This document shows positions 25,376 to 33,401 of a DNA stretch of 64,000 nucleotides, in pieces. The notes under the pieces were generated by a model, which saw nothing but the letters and a program-made list of their open reading frames with translations, ran no database searches and was not told where the DNA came from. The stretch's first letter is position 1, and each line of letters starts with the position of its first letter. Location of the stretch: the NCBI RefSeq assembly GCF_041928815.1, contig NZ_JBHFEI010000001.1, forward strand, positions 62,001 to 126,000, given 5' to 3'. This DNA comes from JBHFEI01 sp041928815. Lineage in GTDB: Bacteria; Pseudomonadota; Alphaproteobacteria; Rhizobiales; Rhizobiaceae. The position numbers and the translations under genes are program-made.

Positions 25376-27283
25376 TTAGATGATCACATGCGAGCCGAGC
25401 TCGACGACGCGGTTGGTCGGCAGGCGGAAATAGTCGGACGGATCGGTCGCCGCGTTGGCGAGCGCGATGAACAGCCGGTCCTGCCAGTGCGGCATGCCGG
25501 ACTGCGCGTCCGGCACCAGCTTGCGCCGGCCGAGATAGAAGGAGGTCGACATGATGTCGAACTTCACCCCGGACTTGCGGAACAGCCCGAGCGCCTGCGA
25601 CACGTTCTGCGTCTCCATGAAGCCGAACTTGATCTCGAGCAGGCCGAAGCGCTCCGACAGCGGCTTCATCGAGACGCGGTTCTCCTTCGGCACGCGCGGC
25701 ATGTTGACGGTGCGGATCGTCAGGATGAAGTTCTGCGCGTGCAGGACGTGATTGTGCTTGATGTTGTGCAGGAGGGCCGCCGGCGTCGATTTCGGGTCGG
25801 CCGTCAGGAAGATCGCGGTGCCGGGCACGGAGACCGGCGCATGTTCGCTCTTCCGCTCGATCGACTTGACGAAGGAGGCGAGCGGGATGTCGGTGTGGCG
25901 GGTCTTCTCGTGCAGGATCGCCGTGCCGCGCCGCCAGGTCCACATGACGACGACGATGGCGGCGGCGATCAGCACGGGCACGTAGCCGCCGTCGTGGATC
26001 TTGAACAGGTTGGCCGCCAGGAAGAACAGTTCGAGCAGGAAGAGCGGCGCCAGCACCGCCGCGGCGAGCGGCGTCGACAGGCCCCAGCGCCGGCGCAGGA
26101 AGGTGAAGGCGAGGATGGTGGTCACCACCATCGCGCCGGTGACCGAGATGCCGTAGGCCGTCGCGAGCGATTCGGACGAGCCGAAGACGAAGACGAGCAC
26201 CATGACGCCGAACATCAGCATGGTGTTGACGTTCGGCAGGTAGATCTGCCCGGTCTGCGTCTCGGAGGTGTGGAAGATCGCCATGCGCGGCAGGAAGCCG
26301 AGATGGATCGCCTGGCTCGTCAGCGAGAAGGCGCCGGTGATCACCGCCTGGCTGGCGATCACGGTGGCGCAGGTGGCGAGCAGCACGGCCGGCAGCAGCG
26401 CCCATTCCGGGAACATCAGGAAGAACGGATCGGAGACCGCCTCTGGATGCTTCAGCACCAGTGCGCCCTGGCCGAGATAGTTGAGCGCCAGCGACGGGAA
26501 GACCAGCGAGAACCAGGCGAGCTGGATCGGCTTGCGGCCGAAATGGCCGAGATCGGCGTAGAGCGCCTCGGCGCCGGTGACCGTCAGGAACACCGCGCCG
26601 AGCACGATGAGGCCGAGCAGCCCCTCGCCCAGCATGAAGTGCACCGCGTTCAGCGGGTTCAGCGCCTGAAGGATCGTCAGGTCGTCGCCGATATGCATCA
26701 GGCCGGCGGCGCCGATGACGAGGAACCAGAGCGCGGTGACCGGCCCGAAAAGATAGGAGACGGCGCCGGTGCCCTTCGACTGCACGGCGAAGATCAGCAG
26801 CAGCAGCACCACGGCGATCGGCACGACGTAGTCGTTCAGCGCCGGCGTCACCAGCTTGAGGCCCTCGACCGCCGAGAGCACGGAGAGCGCCGGGGTGATC
26901 ATCGCGTCGCCGATGAACAGCGAGGCGCCGATGACGCCGAGGAAGAACAGCACCGACATGTGCCGCCCGCCAGCCGACTTCATCAGCAGCGCCAGGAGGG
27001 ACAGCGTGCCGCCCTCGCCGTGATTGTCGGCGCGCAGAAGAAAGAGCACATACTTGAAGGTGACGATGATCGTCAGCGTCCAGATCATCAGCGAGATCAG
27101 CCCGATCACCTCCTCGGGCAGCAGCCCGTCGCGCGCGATCGGACGCAGCGCCTCGCGGAAGGCATAGAGCGGGCTCGTGCCGATATCGCCATAGACGACG
27201 CCGACGGAACCGAGCGCCAGCGCCAGCAGGCGCCGCGTGTTCCTCGTTTCGGAGGGGATTTCATCGACCGGCGGGGTCATCAT
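25376..27283 (-). CDS. kup: Kup-type potassium transporter
   Basis: This 635-residue K+/H+ symporter of the KUP/HAK/KT family has about twelve membrane helices between residues 20 and 450, and a soluble C-terminal domain. The signature GVVYGDIGTSPLYAFREAL is near the N-terminus, followed by DNHGEGGTLSLLAL and GDAMITPALSVLSAVEGL. Two ATG codons (27283 and 27280) precede the conserved region; a TTG at 27292 would extend it slightly. It begins 18 bases after the corA-like gene, so potassium and divalent cation transport genes are probably coexpressed here. Confidence 0.95.
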   Translation of the reverse strand: MMTPPVDEIPSETRNTRRLLALALGSVGVVYGDIGTSPLYAFREALRPIARDGLLPEEVIGLISLMIWTLTIIVTFKYVLFLLRADNHGEGGTLSLLALLMKSAGGRHMSVLFFLGVIGASLFIGDAMITPALSVLSAVEGLKLVTPALNDYVVPIAVVLLLLIFAVQSKGTGAVSYLFGPVTALWFLVIGAAGLMHIGDDLTILQALNPLNAVHFMLGEGLLGLIVLGAVFLTVTGAEALYADLGHFGRKPIQLAWFSLVFPSLALNYLGQGALVLKHPEAVSDPFFLMFPEWALLPAVLLATCATVIASQAVITGAFSLTSQAIHLGFLPRMAIFHTSETQTGQIYLPNVNTMLMFGVMVLVFVFGSSESLATAYGISVTGAMVVTTILAFTFLRRRWGLSTPLAAAVLAPLFLLELFFLAANLFKIHDGGYVPVLIAAAIVVVMWTWRRGTAILHEKTRHTDIPLASFVKSIERKSEHAPVSVPGTAIFLTADPKSTPAALLHNIKHNHVLHAQNFILTIRTVNMPRVPKENRVSMKPLSERFGLLEIKFGFMETQNVSQALGLFRKSGVKFDIMSTSFYLGRRKLVPDAQSGMPHWQDRLFIALANAATDPSDYFRLPTNRVVELGSHVII

Positions 27284-27301
27284 GGGCGACAACAGGCTTT
27301 G

Positions 27302-28279
27302 CTAGAGCCAGCCTTTCCAGCGGAAAAACACGTAAGGGATGGCGGCGGAGACGACCATCGCAGCGATCGCCAGCGGATAGCCGTAGGTCCACTGCAATTC
27401 CGGCATGTGGGCGAAGTTCATGCCGTAGGCGGAGGCGACCAGCGTCGGCGGCAGGAAGACGACGGAGGCGATCGAGAAAATCTTGATGATCGTGTTCTGT
27501 TCGATGTTGATCAGGCCGAGCGAGGCGTCGAGCAGGAAGGTGATGTTGCCGGAGATGAACGAGGCATGCTCGGAGAGCGACTGGATGTCGCGCGAGATCG
27601 AGCGGCAGAGCTCGCGGGTCTCCCTGTCGTCCCTTGCGGGCGGCAGGGCATAGAGAAAGGTCATCAGCCGCGACAGGGAGGCAAGGCTGTCGCGCGTCAT
27701 CGCCACGAGCCGGTGATGGCCTGCGACCGTCAGGAGCCGCGATTCGAGATAGCGCGGCGGCCGGCGCTTGCCGGCGGCGCCCTCGCCGAAAACCTGCAGC
27801 GACAGCGCGTCGACCCGGCCGACGAGCTGCTCGAGGATTTCGGCCGTCCGGTCGACGATGGTCTCCATCAGCCGGGTCAAGAGCACGAGGCCGGACGGGC
27901 AGCCGCCGGGAATGCGGTGCATGGCGCCGATGAAGAGCGAGAAGGCCTTCGGCGCCGCATAGCGCACGGTGACCAGCCGCCCGCCGGCGAGGATGAAGCC
28001 GACATCGGTCAGGTGCGGCACCTCGCTGTCGGCCTTCGCCACCAGCGACGCGGTCATGAACGTCGCACCCTCCTCCACATAGAGGCGGCTCGACGGTTCG
28101 ATGTCCTTGAGCTCGTCGCGCGTCGGGATCGAGATCCCGAGAAGGCGCTCCATCATCCGGTCCTCGTCATGGGTCGGCTCGACCATGTCGATCCAGACGA
28201 CGGCGTCGGTGAGCGCGTCGGCGGCCGCGCCGATGTCCAGCGAAAGGCAGCGCCCGTCCGCACAGTAGAAGCGCATCAT
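27302..28279 (-). CDS. CorA/ZntB family metal ion transporter
   Basis: This 325-residue protein has a large soluble N-terminal domain, a long helix, and two C-terminal membrane helices (IKIFSIASVVFLPPTLVASAYGMNF and YPLAIAAMVVSAAIPYVFF). The GMN selectivity motif (YGMNFAHMPEL) ends the first membrane helix. MPEL follows it, which places it among CorA proteins proper. Mg2+, Co2+ or Zn2+ could be the substrate. Two adjacent ATGs (28279, 28276) fit; the frame extends upstream but without homology. It is the first gene of a pair with kup. Confidence 0.9.
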   Translation of the reverse strand: MMRFYCADGRCLSLDIGAAADALTDAVVWIDMVEPTHDEDRMMERLLGISIPTRDELKDIEPSSRLYVEEGATFMTASLVAKADSEVPHLTDVGFILAGGRLVTVRYAAPKAFSLFIGAMHRIPGGCPSGLVLLTRLMETIVDRTAEILEQLVGRVDALSLQVFGEGAAGKRRPPRYLESRLLTVAGHHRLVAMTRDSLASLSRLMTFLYALPPARDDRETRELCRSISRDIQSLSEHASFISGNITFLLDASLGLINIEQNTIIKIFSIASVVFLPPTLVASAYGMNFAHMPELQWTYGYPLAIAAMVVSAAIPYVFFRWKGWL

Positions 28280-28521
28280 GCCGAGGGGCCTGCCGGCCGG
28301 ACGCATGCGCCATCGGCCACCCCTGCGGGGCATCCAATCTGAACGTTCATTCGAAGGTTTCCGTCGGCATACGCGTGACGCCGCATGTTCCGTGCCGCAT
28401 CCGGGGAAGGCAAAAGCCCGGCCTGCGCCCGCCGCGCGGACGCGCGCAGGCATATGGGGCAGAGGCCGGCGAAAATCAATCACCAATTCACGGACGGGCG
28501 GCTCGGGGGCCGCGCCGGCCG

Positions 28522-29643
28522 CTACTCGAAGACGATCGCGGGCGCCCGGCGCCCGGAGACGGACACCTGCGCCGAGACCGCCGCAGCGATCTGCCGGTAA
28601 ATCCGCGCCGAGGCGCCGTCCGGATCGGAGACGACGACCGGCGTGCCGGCATCCGAGGTCTCGCGGATGGCCATTTCCAGCGGCACCTCGCCGAGGAAGG
28701 GCACGCCGATGCGCAAGGCCTCCGCGCGCGCGCCGCCATGGCCGAAGATGTCGTAGCGCCGGCCCGTGTCGGGCGCGATGAAATAGCTCATGTTCTCGAC
28801 GATGCCGAGCACCGGCACCTCGACCTTGCGGAACATCGCCAGCCCCTTGCGCGCATCGATCAGCGCCAGGTCCTGGGGCGTCGAGACGATGACGGCGCCG
28901 GCGAGCGGCACCTGCTGGGCCATGGTGAGCTGCGCGTCGCCGGTGCCAGGCGGCATGTCGACCACCAGCAGGTCGAGATCGCCCCAGGCGACCTCGCGCA
29001 GCATCTGCAGGAGCGCCGACTGGATCATCGGTCCGCGCCAGATCATCGCGGTTTCCGGATCGACGAGGAAACCCATCGACATCGCCTTGATGCCGTAGCG
29101 CTCCATCGGCCGGATCAGCTTGCCGCCGATCTGCTCGGGCCGGCCGGACAGGCCGAGCAGCCTCGGCATGGACGGCCCGTAGATATCGGCGTCGAGGATG
29201 CCGACCTTCAGTCCGTTGGCCGCAAGGGCGAGCGCCAGGTTGACCGAGGTGGTCGACTTGCCGACCCCGCCCTTGCCGGAGGCGACGGCGATGATGGCGC
29301 CGACGCCCGGAATGCCGGCCTTCTGCGCCGCCGTCGGCGTTCTCGGGGCCGGTGCCGCGGCGCGGGGCGGCGGCGGGGCGGCGGCGCCGGCCTTGCGCTC
29401 GGCCGTCAGCGCGGCCATCACGCCGCGGATGCCGGGGATATCGCGCACCACGCGCTCGGCGGCGGCGCGCAGCGGATCGAGGTCGCCGGCGCGTTCGGCC
29501 GGAACCGTGATCGAGAAATAGGCCTTGCCGTCGGCGATGAAGACATCGGAGACGAGGCCGAGATCAACGATGTTTCCGTCGAGATCCGGCCCGCGAACCG
29601 TCCTCAGCCGCTCCAGAACCTGTTCCCGGGTGATGTCCGCCAT
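28522..29643 (-). CDS. apbC: Mrp/ApbC-type iron-sulfur cluster carrier ATPase
   Basis: This 373-residue protein has an N-terminal MIP18-like domain (about 1-90), an Ala/Pro-rich linker, and a ParA/MinD-type P-loop ATPase domain. The deviant Walker A motif is ASGKGGVGKSTTSVNLAL. VVDMPPGTGDAQLT is the Walker B region. The family delivers Fe-S clusters to apoproteins. Notably, the place where most ApbC/Mrp proteins have Cys-x-x-Cys after VENMSYF reads IAPDTGRRYDIFGHGG, with no Cys. Cluster binding by that motif is therefore not possible here. It is monocistronic, with a leftward orientation. Confidence 0.92.
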   Translation of the reverse strand: MADITREQVLERLRTVRGPDLDGNIVDLGLVSDVFIADGKAYFSITVPAERAGDLDPLRAAAERVVRDIPGIRGVMAALTAERKAGAAAPPPPRAAAPAPRTPTAAQKAGIPGVGAIIAVASGKGGVGKSTTSVNLALALAANGLKVGILDADIYGPSMPRLLGLSGRPEQIGGKLIRPMERYGIKAMSMGFLVDPETAMIWRGPMIQSALLQMLREVAWGDLDLLVVDMPPGTGDAQLTMAQQVPLAGAVIVSTPQDLALIDARKGLAMFRKVEVPVLGIVENMSYFIAPDTGRRYDIFGHGGARAEALRIGVPFLGEVPLEMAIRETSDAGTPVVVSDPDGASARIYRQIAAAVSAQVSVSGRRAPAIVFE

Positions 29644-30043
29644 GATGCCCTCATTCGCTGTCCGGGCAACCCTGCGCCCGGCTTCCAGCCCGGCCTTCTA
29701 GATAGTCGAGGCGGCGGCGGAGTCCAATGTCGAAAGCGACATCGGCGGCGGCGATCGTGACGCATGTAAAAAGGCTGCCGCCGGCGACCATGTCCGTACA
29801 TCCGGGATCATGGTCGTCCTGCGACAGCCTTTTCTCGCGACCTTCTGGGGCGCCGTTCGTTGTCGGTCCCCTCTGGACCTGACAACAACGATGCAGGAAG
29901 CGTGCCAGACCGGAAATCCACGAGCATCCGCCGGGAGAGGCCGTCCGTACACGTCGTGCGACGATTCCGAGGGCCGACGTCAGCCCATAAAACAGGCAGG
30001 ATTGAAAGGATGGCACCCAAAAAAGGCAGGCGCCGTCCCGCTC
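29644..30043. other. Spacer between apbC and the LuxR pair
   Basis: This 400-base stretch has no credible gene. It holds the leftward apbC promoter region next to 29644 and a long hairpin at 29769-29833 that probably ends the LuxR transcript. Confidence 0.5.
29769..29833 (-). terminator. Long hairpin, likely terminator of the LuxR gene
   Basis: The outer stem AAAAGGCTG (29769-29777) pairs with CAGCCTTTT (29825-29833). An inner stem CGACCATG (29785-29792) pairs with CATGGTCG (29809-29816). On the minus strand the outer stem runs into TTTTT, as expected for an intrinsic terminator 210 bases after the leftward regulator. The two-tier structure is large for a terminator and could also be an RNA element. 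Confidence 0.6.
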
Positions 30044-30805
30044 TCAGGAAATCAGGCCGCGCTTCAGCGCTTTGACGACGGCTTGGGTCCGGTTCACGGC
30101 GTCGAGCTTCTTCGCGACGTGATTGAGGTAATGATTGACCGTATGCTCCGACAGTCCGAGGATGCTGGCGATTTCCGCGCTGGTCTTGCCGGCGGCGGTC
30201 CAGCTCAGGCACTGCACCTCGCGCTCTGAAAGCGCGGCCGAACCCGTCTTCCACACCGCCTGGATCGCCGACAGGCGATTGTAGACATGGATGGAGATCA
30301 TCTGGAGTTCCATGGTGGCGAGCATCGGCACGAGCGCGGCCGGACCGAACCAGATCACCGCCGCGCGGCTGCCATCCGGGCCGTGCACCGGGAAATAGCT
30401 CGCCTGGAACACGCCGTTTTCCTTGAGCAGCGCGATATAGTCGGCAAAACCCTCCGCGCGCGCGCTTTCCCGCTCCCAGGTCTCCAGCGTCAGGGCAAAG
30501 GGCGTCGTCGTCTCGCGCAGGCGCCGTATGCCGCTGCTGAACTCCACCAGCGACAGGCTGTCGTAGCGGGCCATGATGTCGGCGGGCAGGCTGGATAGGA
30601 TCGAGCTCGGCGCCAGCCGCACCGCTTCGGGTGCCGGGACGGCACAGATGAGGAAGGAGCGGAATCCGAAGAGTTCGGTGACCTTGCGCATGTAGCGCAG
30701 GATATCGAACTGCGTCTCGAGGGACGCGATTTCCGTCTCGAAGTCGCCACCACGGGGTTCGGACATCTTGGCTGTGCCCGGCTTCATGAGATCGGAAACA
30801 TGCAA
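30044..30805 (-). CDS. LuxR family regulator with autoinducer-binding-like domain (first of tandem pair)
   Basis: This protein of about 253 residues has an N-terminal domain of the LuxR autoinducer-binding fold (about 20-170) and a C-terminal GerE helix-turn-helix (about 190-253): ALSEREVQCLSWTAAGKTSAEIASILGLSEHTVNHYLNHV. No luxI gene is in the window, so it is an orphan or answers a signal made elsewhere. The start is uncertain. A TTG at 30805 has GGAGG upstream at long spacing; ATGs at 30787 and 30766 are alternatives. Its HTH shares the unusual TVNHYLN recognition helix and KxLDxVNRxQ segment with the next gene, so the two look like a diverged duplication. Confidence 0.88.
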   Translation of the reverse strand: MHVSDLMKPGTAKMSEPRGGDFETEIASLETQFDILRYMRKVTELFGFRSFLICAVPAPEAVRLAPSSILSSLPADIMARYDSLSLVEFSSGIRRLRETTTPFALTLETWERESARAEGFADYIALLKENGVFQASYFPVHGPDGSRAAVIWFGPAALVPMLATMELQMISIHVYNRLSAIQAVWKTGSAALSEREVQCLSWTAAGKTSAEIASILGLSEHTVNHYLNHVAKKLDAVNRTQAVVKALKRGLIS

Positions 30806-30845
30806 TAGGTCCCAGCCTCCGCTTTCGTTTTCAGGTCCGGTTCGA

Positions 30846-31571
30846 CTAGACGATCAGGCCGGCGCGAATCGCCTTTGCCACGGTCTGCACCCGGTTAACC
30901 GAATCAAGCTTGCGCGTCGCTCGATTGAGGTAGTGGTTGACCGTATATTCCGACAAAGCCATGATTCTCGCCATTTCCGCCGTCGTTTTCCCGGCCGCCG
31001 CCCATTGGAGGCATTCGAGCTCCCGGCGCGACAGGCCGGTCCGTCTCCGTCCGCGCTGAACCAGCATTTCGCGAAGACGATTGAAGAGAACGCCCGAGAC
31101 GAGGTTAAGTTCCCACATTTCCGTTGCGCTCACAACCGGGCGGTCGCCGCCGAAGGCGACGGCACCGCGCTGCCCGTGCGTGTCATGCACCGGAACATAG
31201 AGGCAGCGTTGCAGCCTCAGACCGCCGAAAAGCTCCGTCAGCGCCGAACCGCGCCGGTCCGGCCGGGTTTCCTGCACGAAGGGAATGGTACTGCTGCGCA
31301 GCCGCTCGACCACCGGGCTGCCGGACAGGAGGCCGGCCTCGTCGAAGCGCCGCACCGCCTCCGCGGGCCAGTTGGTCATCAGCGAGACGTCGGCGAGCCT
31401 GAGGCAGCCCTCCTCGGGCATCATCATCACCATGAAGCCGCGAAAACCGTAGCTGCGGCAGAGATCCTCGAAACGCCTGTGGATGTCCCGCTCGTCCTCG
31501 ATCTCCGCGACCGCAAGCCCGCCGCCCAGCGCCTCGTCGGCCGAGATCGTCGGAGAAGAAAGATCCGTCAT
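30846..31571 (-). CDS. LuxR family regulator with autoinducer-binding-like domain (second of tandem pair)
   Basis: This 241-residue regulator has an N-terminal ligand-like domain (about 25-165) and a C-terminal HTH: GLSRRELECLQWAAAGKTTAEMARIMALSEYTVNHYLNRA. It ends with VQTVAKAIRAGLIV, closely paralleling the ending of the neighbour (TQAVVKALKRGLIS). The ATG at 31571 is preferred; upstream in-frame codons are Arg-rich and unrelated. It lies 40 bases upstream of its paralogue on the same strand, so the pair may be one transcript and could form heterodimers, as known for the rhizobial VisN-VisR pair. The ligand and targets are unknown. Confidence 0.88.
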   Translation of the reverse strand: MTDLSSPTISADEALGGGLAVAEIEDERDIHRRFEDLCRSYGFRGFMVMMMPEEGCLRLADVSLMTNWPAEAVRRFDEAGLLSGSPVVERLRSSTIPFVQETRPDRRGSALTELFGGLRLQRCLYVPVHDTHGQRGAVAFGGDRPVVSATEMWELNLVSGVLFNRLREMLVQRGRRRTGLSRRELECLQWAAAGKTTAEMARIMALSEYTVNHYLNRATRKLDSVNRVQTVAKAIRAGLIV

Positions 31572-31696
31572 CGTCCCATCAACCGTTCCCGCTTGCCCCA
31601 GCGCCTGGCGGCGCCTGCGACCATCGTCGCCCTTGTCTGCCCATCGATCACTGTCCACACTAGCGTCCCCCTCCGCCTGCGTCCAGCGGAGAGACG

Positions 31697-32509
31697 TCAT
31701 CCGGACCGAACCGGCGACAGGAGGACGGCGGCGGCGGCGCCGATGCGCGCGGCAACCTCGCGGACCAGCGGTCCCCAGAGATCGAGATCGCCGGCGGAGA
31801 CGCGGTAGGCCGGCGCCGTCACCGAGATCGCGGCACAATGTGTCGCGGTGCGCACCGGCGCGGCGAGGCAGAGGATGCCCGCTTCGTGCTCCTGCCGGTC
31901 ATGGGCGAGACCGTCGCGGCGGGCGGCGGCGACCTCTGCCATCAGCGCCGCCGCGTCCGGGCAGGTGTTCGGCGTGAAGCGCCGATAGTCCAGTCCGCGC
32001 GCGATCGCGGCGACCGTCGCGTCGGGCAAAAGCGACAGCGCCGCCTTGCCGATCCCCGTGCAATAAAGGGGCGAGGCCTTGCCGATCTCGGAGGTCATGC
32101 GCACGCTCTGCCGGCCGTCGACCTTGTCGATATAGACGATGACGTCGTCCTGCATCACGCCGAGATGCACCGTTTCCCCCGTTCGGTCGGCGAGTTCGCG
32201 CAGATACGGCGTGGCGACCCGGCGCAGGTCGTTGCGCGACCAGGCGCGATGGGCAAACCGCATCAGCCGCAGGCCGGGCTCGTAATGCAGGTCGTCGCGA
32301 AGCTCCAGCATGCCTTCGGCAACGAGATGGCTGAGGTGCCGGTGCAGCGTGCCGCGCGGCAGGCCGGCGCGGGCGAGAATGTCGGTGAAGCGCAGCGGCG
32401 TCTCGGCGCACGCCACCAGCTCGAGCAGACCGAGCACCCTGCCGATCGTGCCCGTCTCGACGGGACGGGGGTCGGTCGCACTCTCGTCGCGGGCCTTGTC
32501 TTTCGTCAC
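31697..32509 (-). CDS. IclR family regulator of the sugar-acid operon
   Basis: This 270-residue regulator has an N-terminal winged helix (about 20-85; GTIGRVLGLLELVACAETPLRFTDILARAGLPRGTLHRHLSHLV) and a C-terminal ligand-binding domain (about 95-265; GETVHLGVMQDDVIVYIDKVDG, YCTGIGKAALSLL). It is divergent from the five-gene dgo-type operon, with 121 bases between the two starts and a perfect palindrome in that gap. By family habit it binds the operator without the sugar acid and also controls itself. The ligand is probably a galactonate or keto-deoxy-galactonate type acid. That is inference from context. Confidence 0.9.
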   Translation of the reverse strand: MTKDKARDESATDPRPVETGTIGRVLGLLELVACAETPLRFTDILARAGLPRGTLHRHLSHLVAEGMLELRDDLHYEPGLRLMRFAHRAWSRNDLRRVATPYLRELADRTGETVHLGVMQDDVIVYIDKVDGRQSVRMTSEIGKASPLYCTGIGKAALSLLPDATVAAIARGLDYRRFTPNTCPDAAALMAEVAAARRDGLAHDRQEHEAGILCLAAPVRTATHCAAISVTAPAYRVSAGDLDLWGPLVREVAARIGAAAAVLLSPVRSG

Positions 32510-32532
32510 TGCCGTCTCTCTCGCGCTGCCGC

Positions 32533-32562
32533 TTGACTTTTAGCAGCGGAGGCGCGCATATT
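32533..32562 (+). promoter_or_regulatory. Possible promoter of the sugar-acid operon
   Basis: TTGACT (32533-32538) is followed after 18 bases by CATATT (32557-32562). The spacing and -35 match fit a sigma-70 type promoter; the -10 match is only fair. The IclR-type palindrome lies about 18 bases downstream, where a bound repressor would block early elongation. Confidence 0.4.
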
Positions 32563-32579
32563 CCACATAATAAAAGTCT

Positions 32580-32596
32580 GTTCCATCATATGGAAC
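32580..32596. promoter_or_regulatory. Palindromic operator, probable IclR site
   Basis: GTTCCAT and ATGGAAC form a perfect seven-base inverted repeat around a three-base centre in the divergent IclR/SDR gap. A TTCCA/TGGAA core is typical of IclR-family operators. A partial half-site (ATTCCAC) lies about 20 bases to the left. It sits downstream of the putative operon promoter and upstream of the iclR start, so it could regulate both directions. Confidence 0.6.
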
Positions 32597-32630
32597 AAAT
32601 TTCGATCCGCAGGGCGAGGAGCGACATCCC

Positions 32631-33401
32631 ATGACGACGGCGGCGGGCCGGTTTCCGGAGCTGGCGGATCGCGGCGTGCTGATCACCGGCGGCGCGAGCG
32701 GCATCGGCGCGGCCCTCGTCGAAGGGTTCGCGCGCGAAGGCGCCCGCGTCGCCTTCATCGACATCGCCGACACGGAGGGCACGGATCTCGTCGAGGCGCT
32801 TCGGTGCGAGGTCCGGCATGCGCCGCTGTTCCTGAAGGCCGACCTTGCCGAGCCGGACCAGATCCGCGCCGCGGTCCGCTCGGCGGAGGAGGCCCACGGC
32901 CCCGTCCGCGTCCTGATCAACAATGCCGCGCGCGACGACCGGCAGGATGCCGACGAGGTGACGCCGGAGGTCTGGGACGAAAGCCTGGCGGTCAATCTCC
33001 GCCAGGTCTTCCTGACGGCGCAGGCGGTCGTGCCCGGCATGCGCGCGTCAGGCGGCGGCGCGATCGTCAATTTCTCCTCGATCGCCTTCCTCCTCAACAT
33101 GGGCGAGCTTCCGGCCTACGCGACCGCCAAGGCCGGCATCATCGGCCTGACGAAATCGCTCGCCGGCCGCTACGGCCCGGACAATATCCGCGTGAACGCC
33201 CTCTTGCCGGGCATGGTGGTGACGGAGCGGCAGAAGCGGCTGTGGATCACCGACGAGACGATCGCCGCGATGATCGAGCGGCAATGCCTGAAGCGGGCGC
33301 TCGGGCCTAAGGACATGCTCGGCCCCTGCCTCTACCTCGCCTCGGATCTTTCCGCCGGCATGACGGCGCAGACGATGATCGTTGACGGGGGCAACCGCTG
33401 A
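32631..33401 (+). CDS. SDR family sugar dehydrogenase (probable D-galactose 1-dehydrogenase)
   Basis: This 256-residue short-chain dehydrogenase has the nucleotide-binding TGGASGIG (19-26), NNAA (97-100), catalytic Ser149/Ser150, and the Tyr163-x3-Lys167 pair (YATAK). The C-terminal VDGGNR is standard. The family oxidises alcohols and sugars with NAD(P). As first gene of an operon with a lactonase, a sugar-acid dehydratase, DgoK and DgoA, it most likely oxidises an aldose at C1 to the lactone, D-galactose being the simplest fit. Specificity is inferred. GAGGAG lies ahead of the ATG. Its stop overlaps the next start by one base. Confidence 0.88.
   Translation: MTTAAGRFPELADRGVLITGGASGIGAALVEGFAREGARVAFIDIADTEGTDLVEALRCEVRHAPLFLKADLAEPDQIRAAVRSAEEAHGPVRVLINNAARDDRQDADEVTPEVWDESLAVNLRQVFLTAQAVVPGMRASGGGAIVNFSSIAFLLNMGELPAYATAKAGIIGLTKSLAGRYGPDNIRVNALLPGMVVTERQKRLWITDETIAAMIERQCLKRALGPKDMLGPCLYLASDLSAGMTAQTMIVDGGNR

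Noticed and set aside
25334..28342. 1002-codon rightward open frame opposite kup and corA
   Set aside because: It spans two real genes on the other strand and is composed almost wholly of Arg, Asp, Glu, His and Gly; a mirror-frame artefact.
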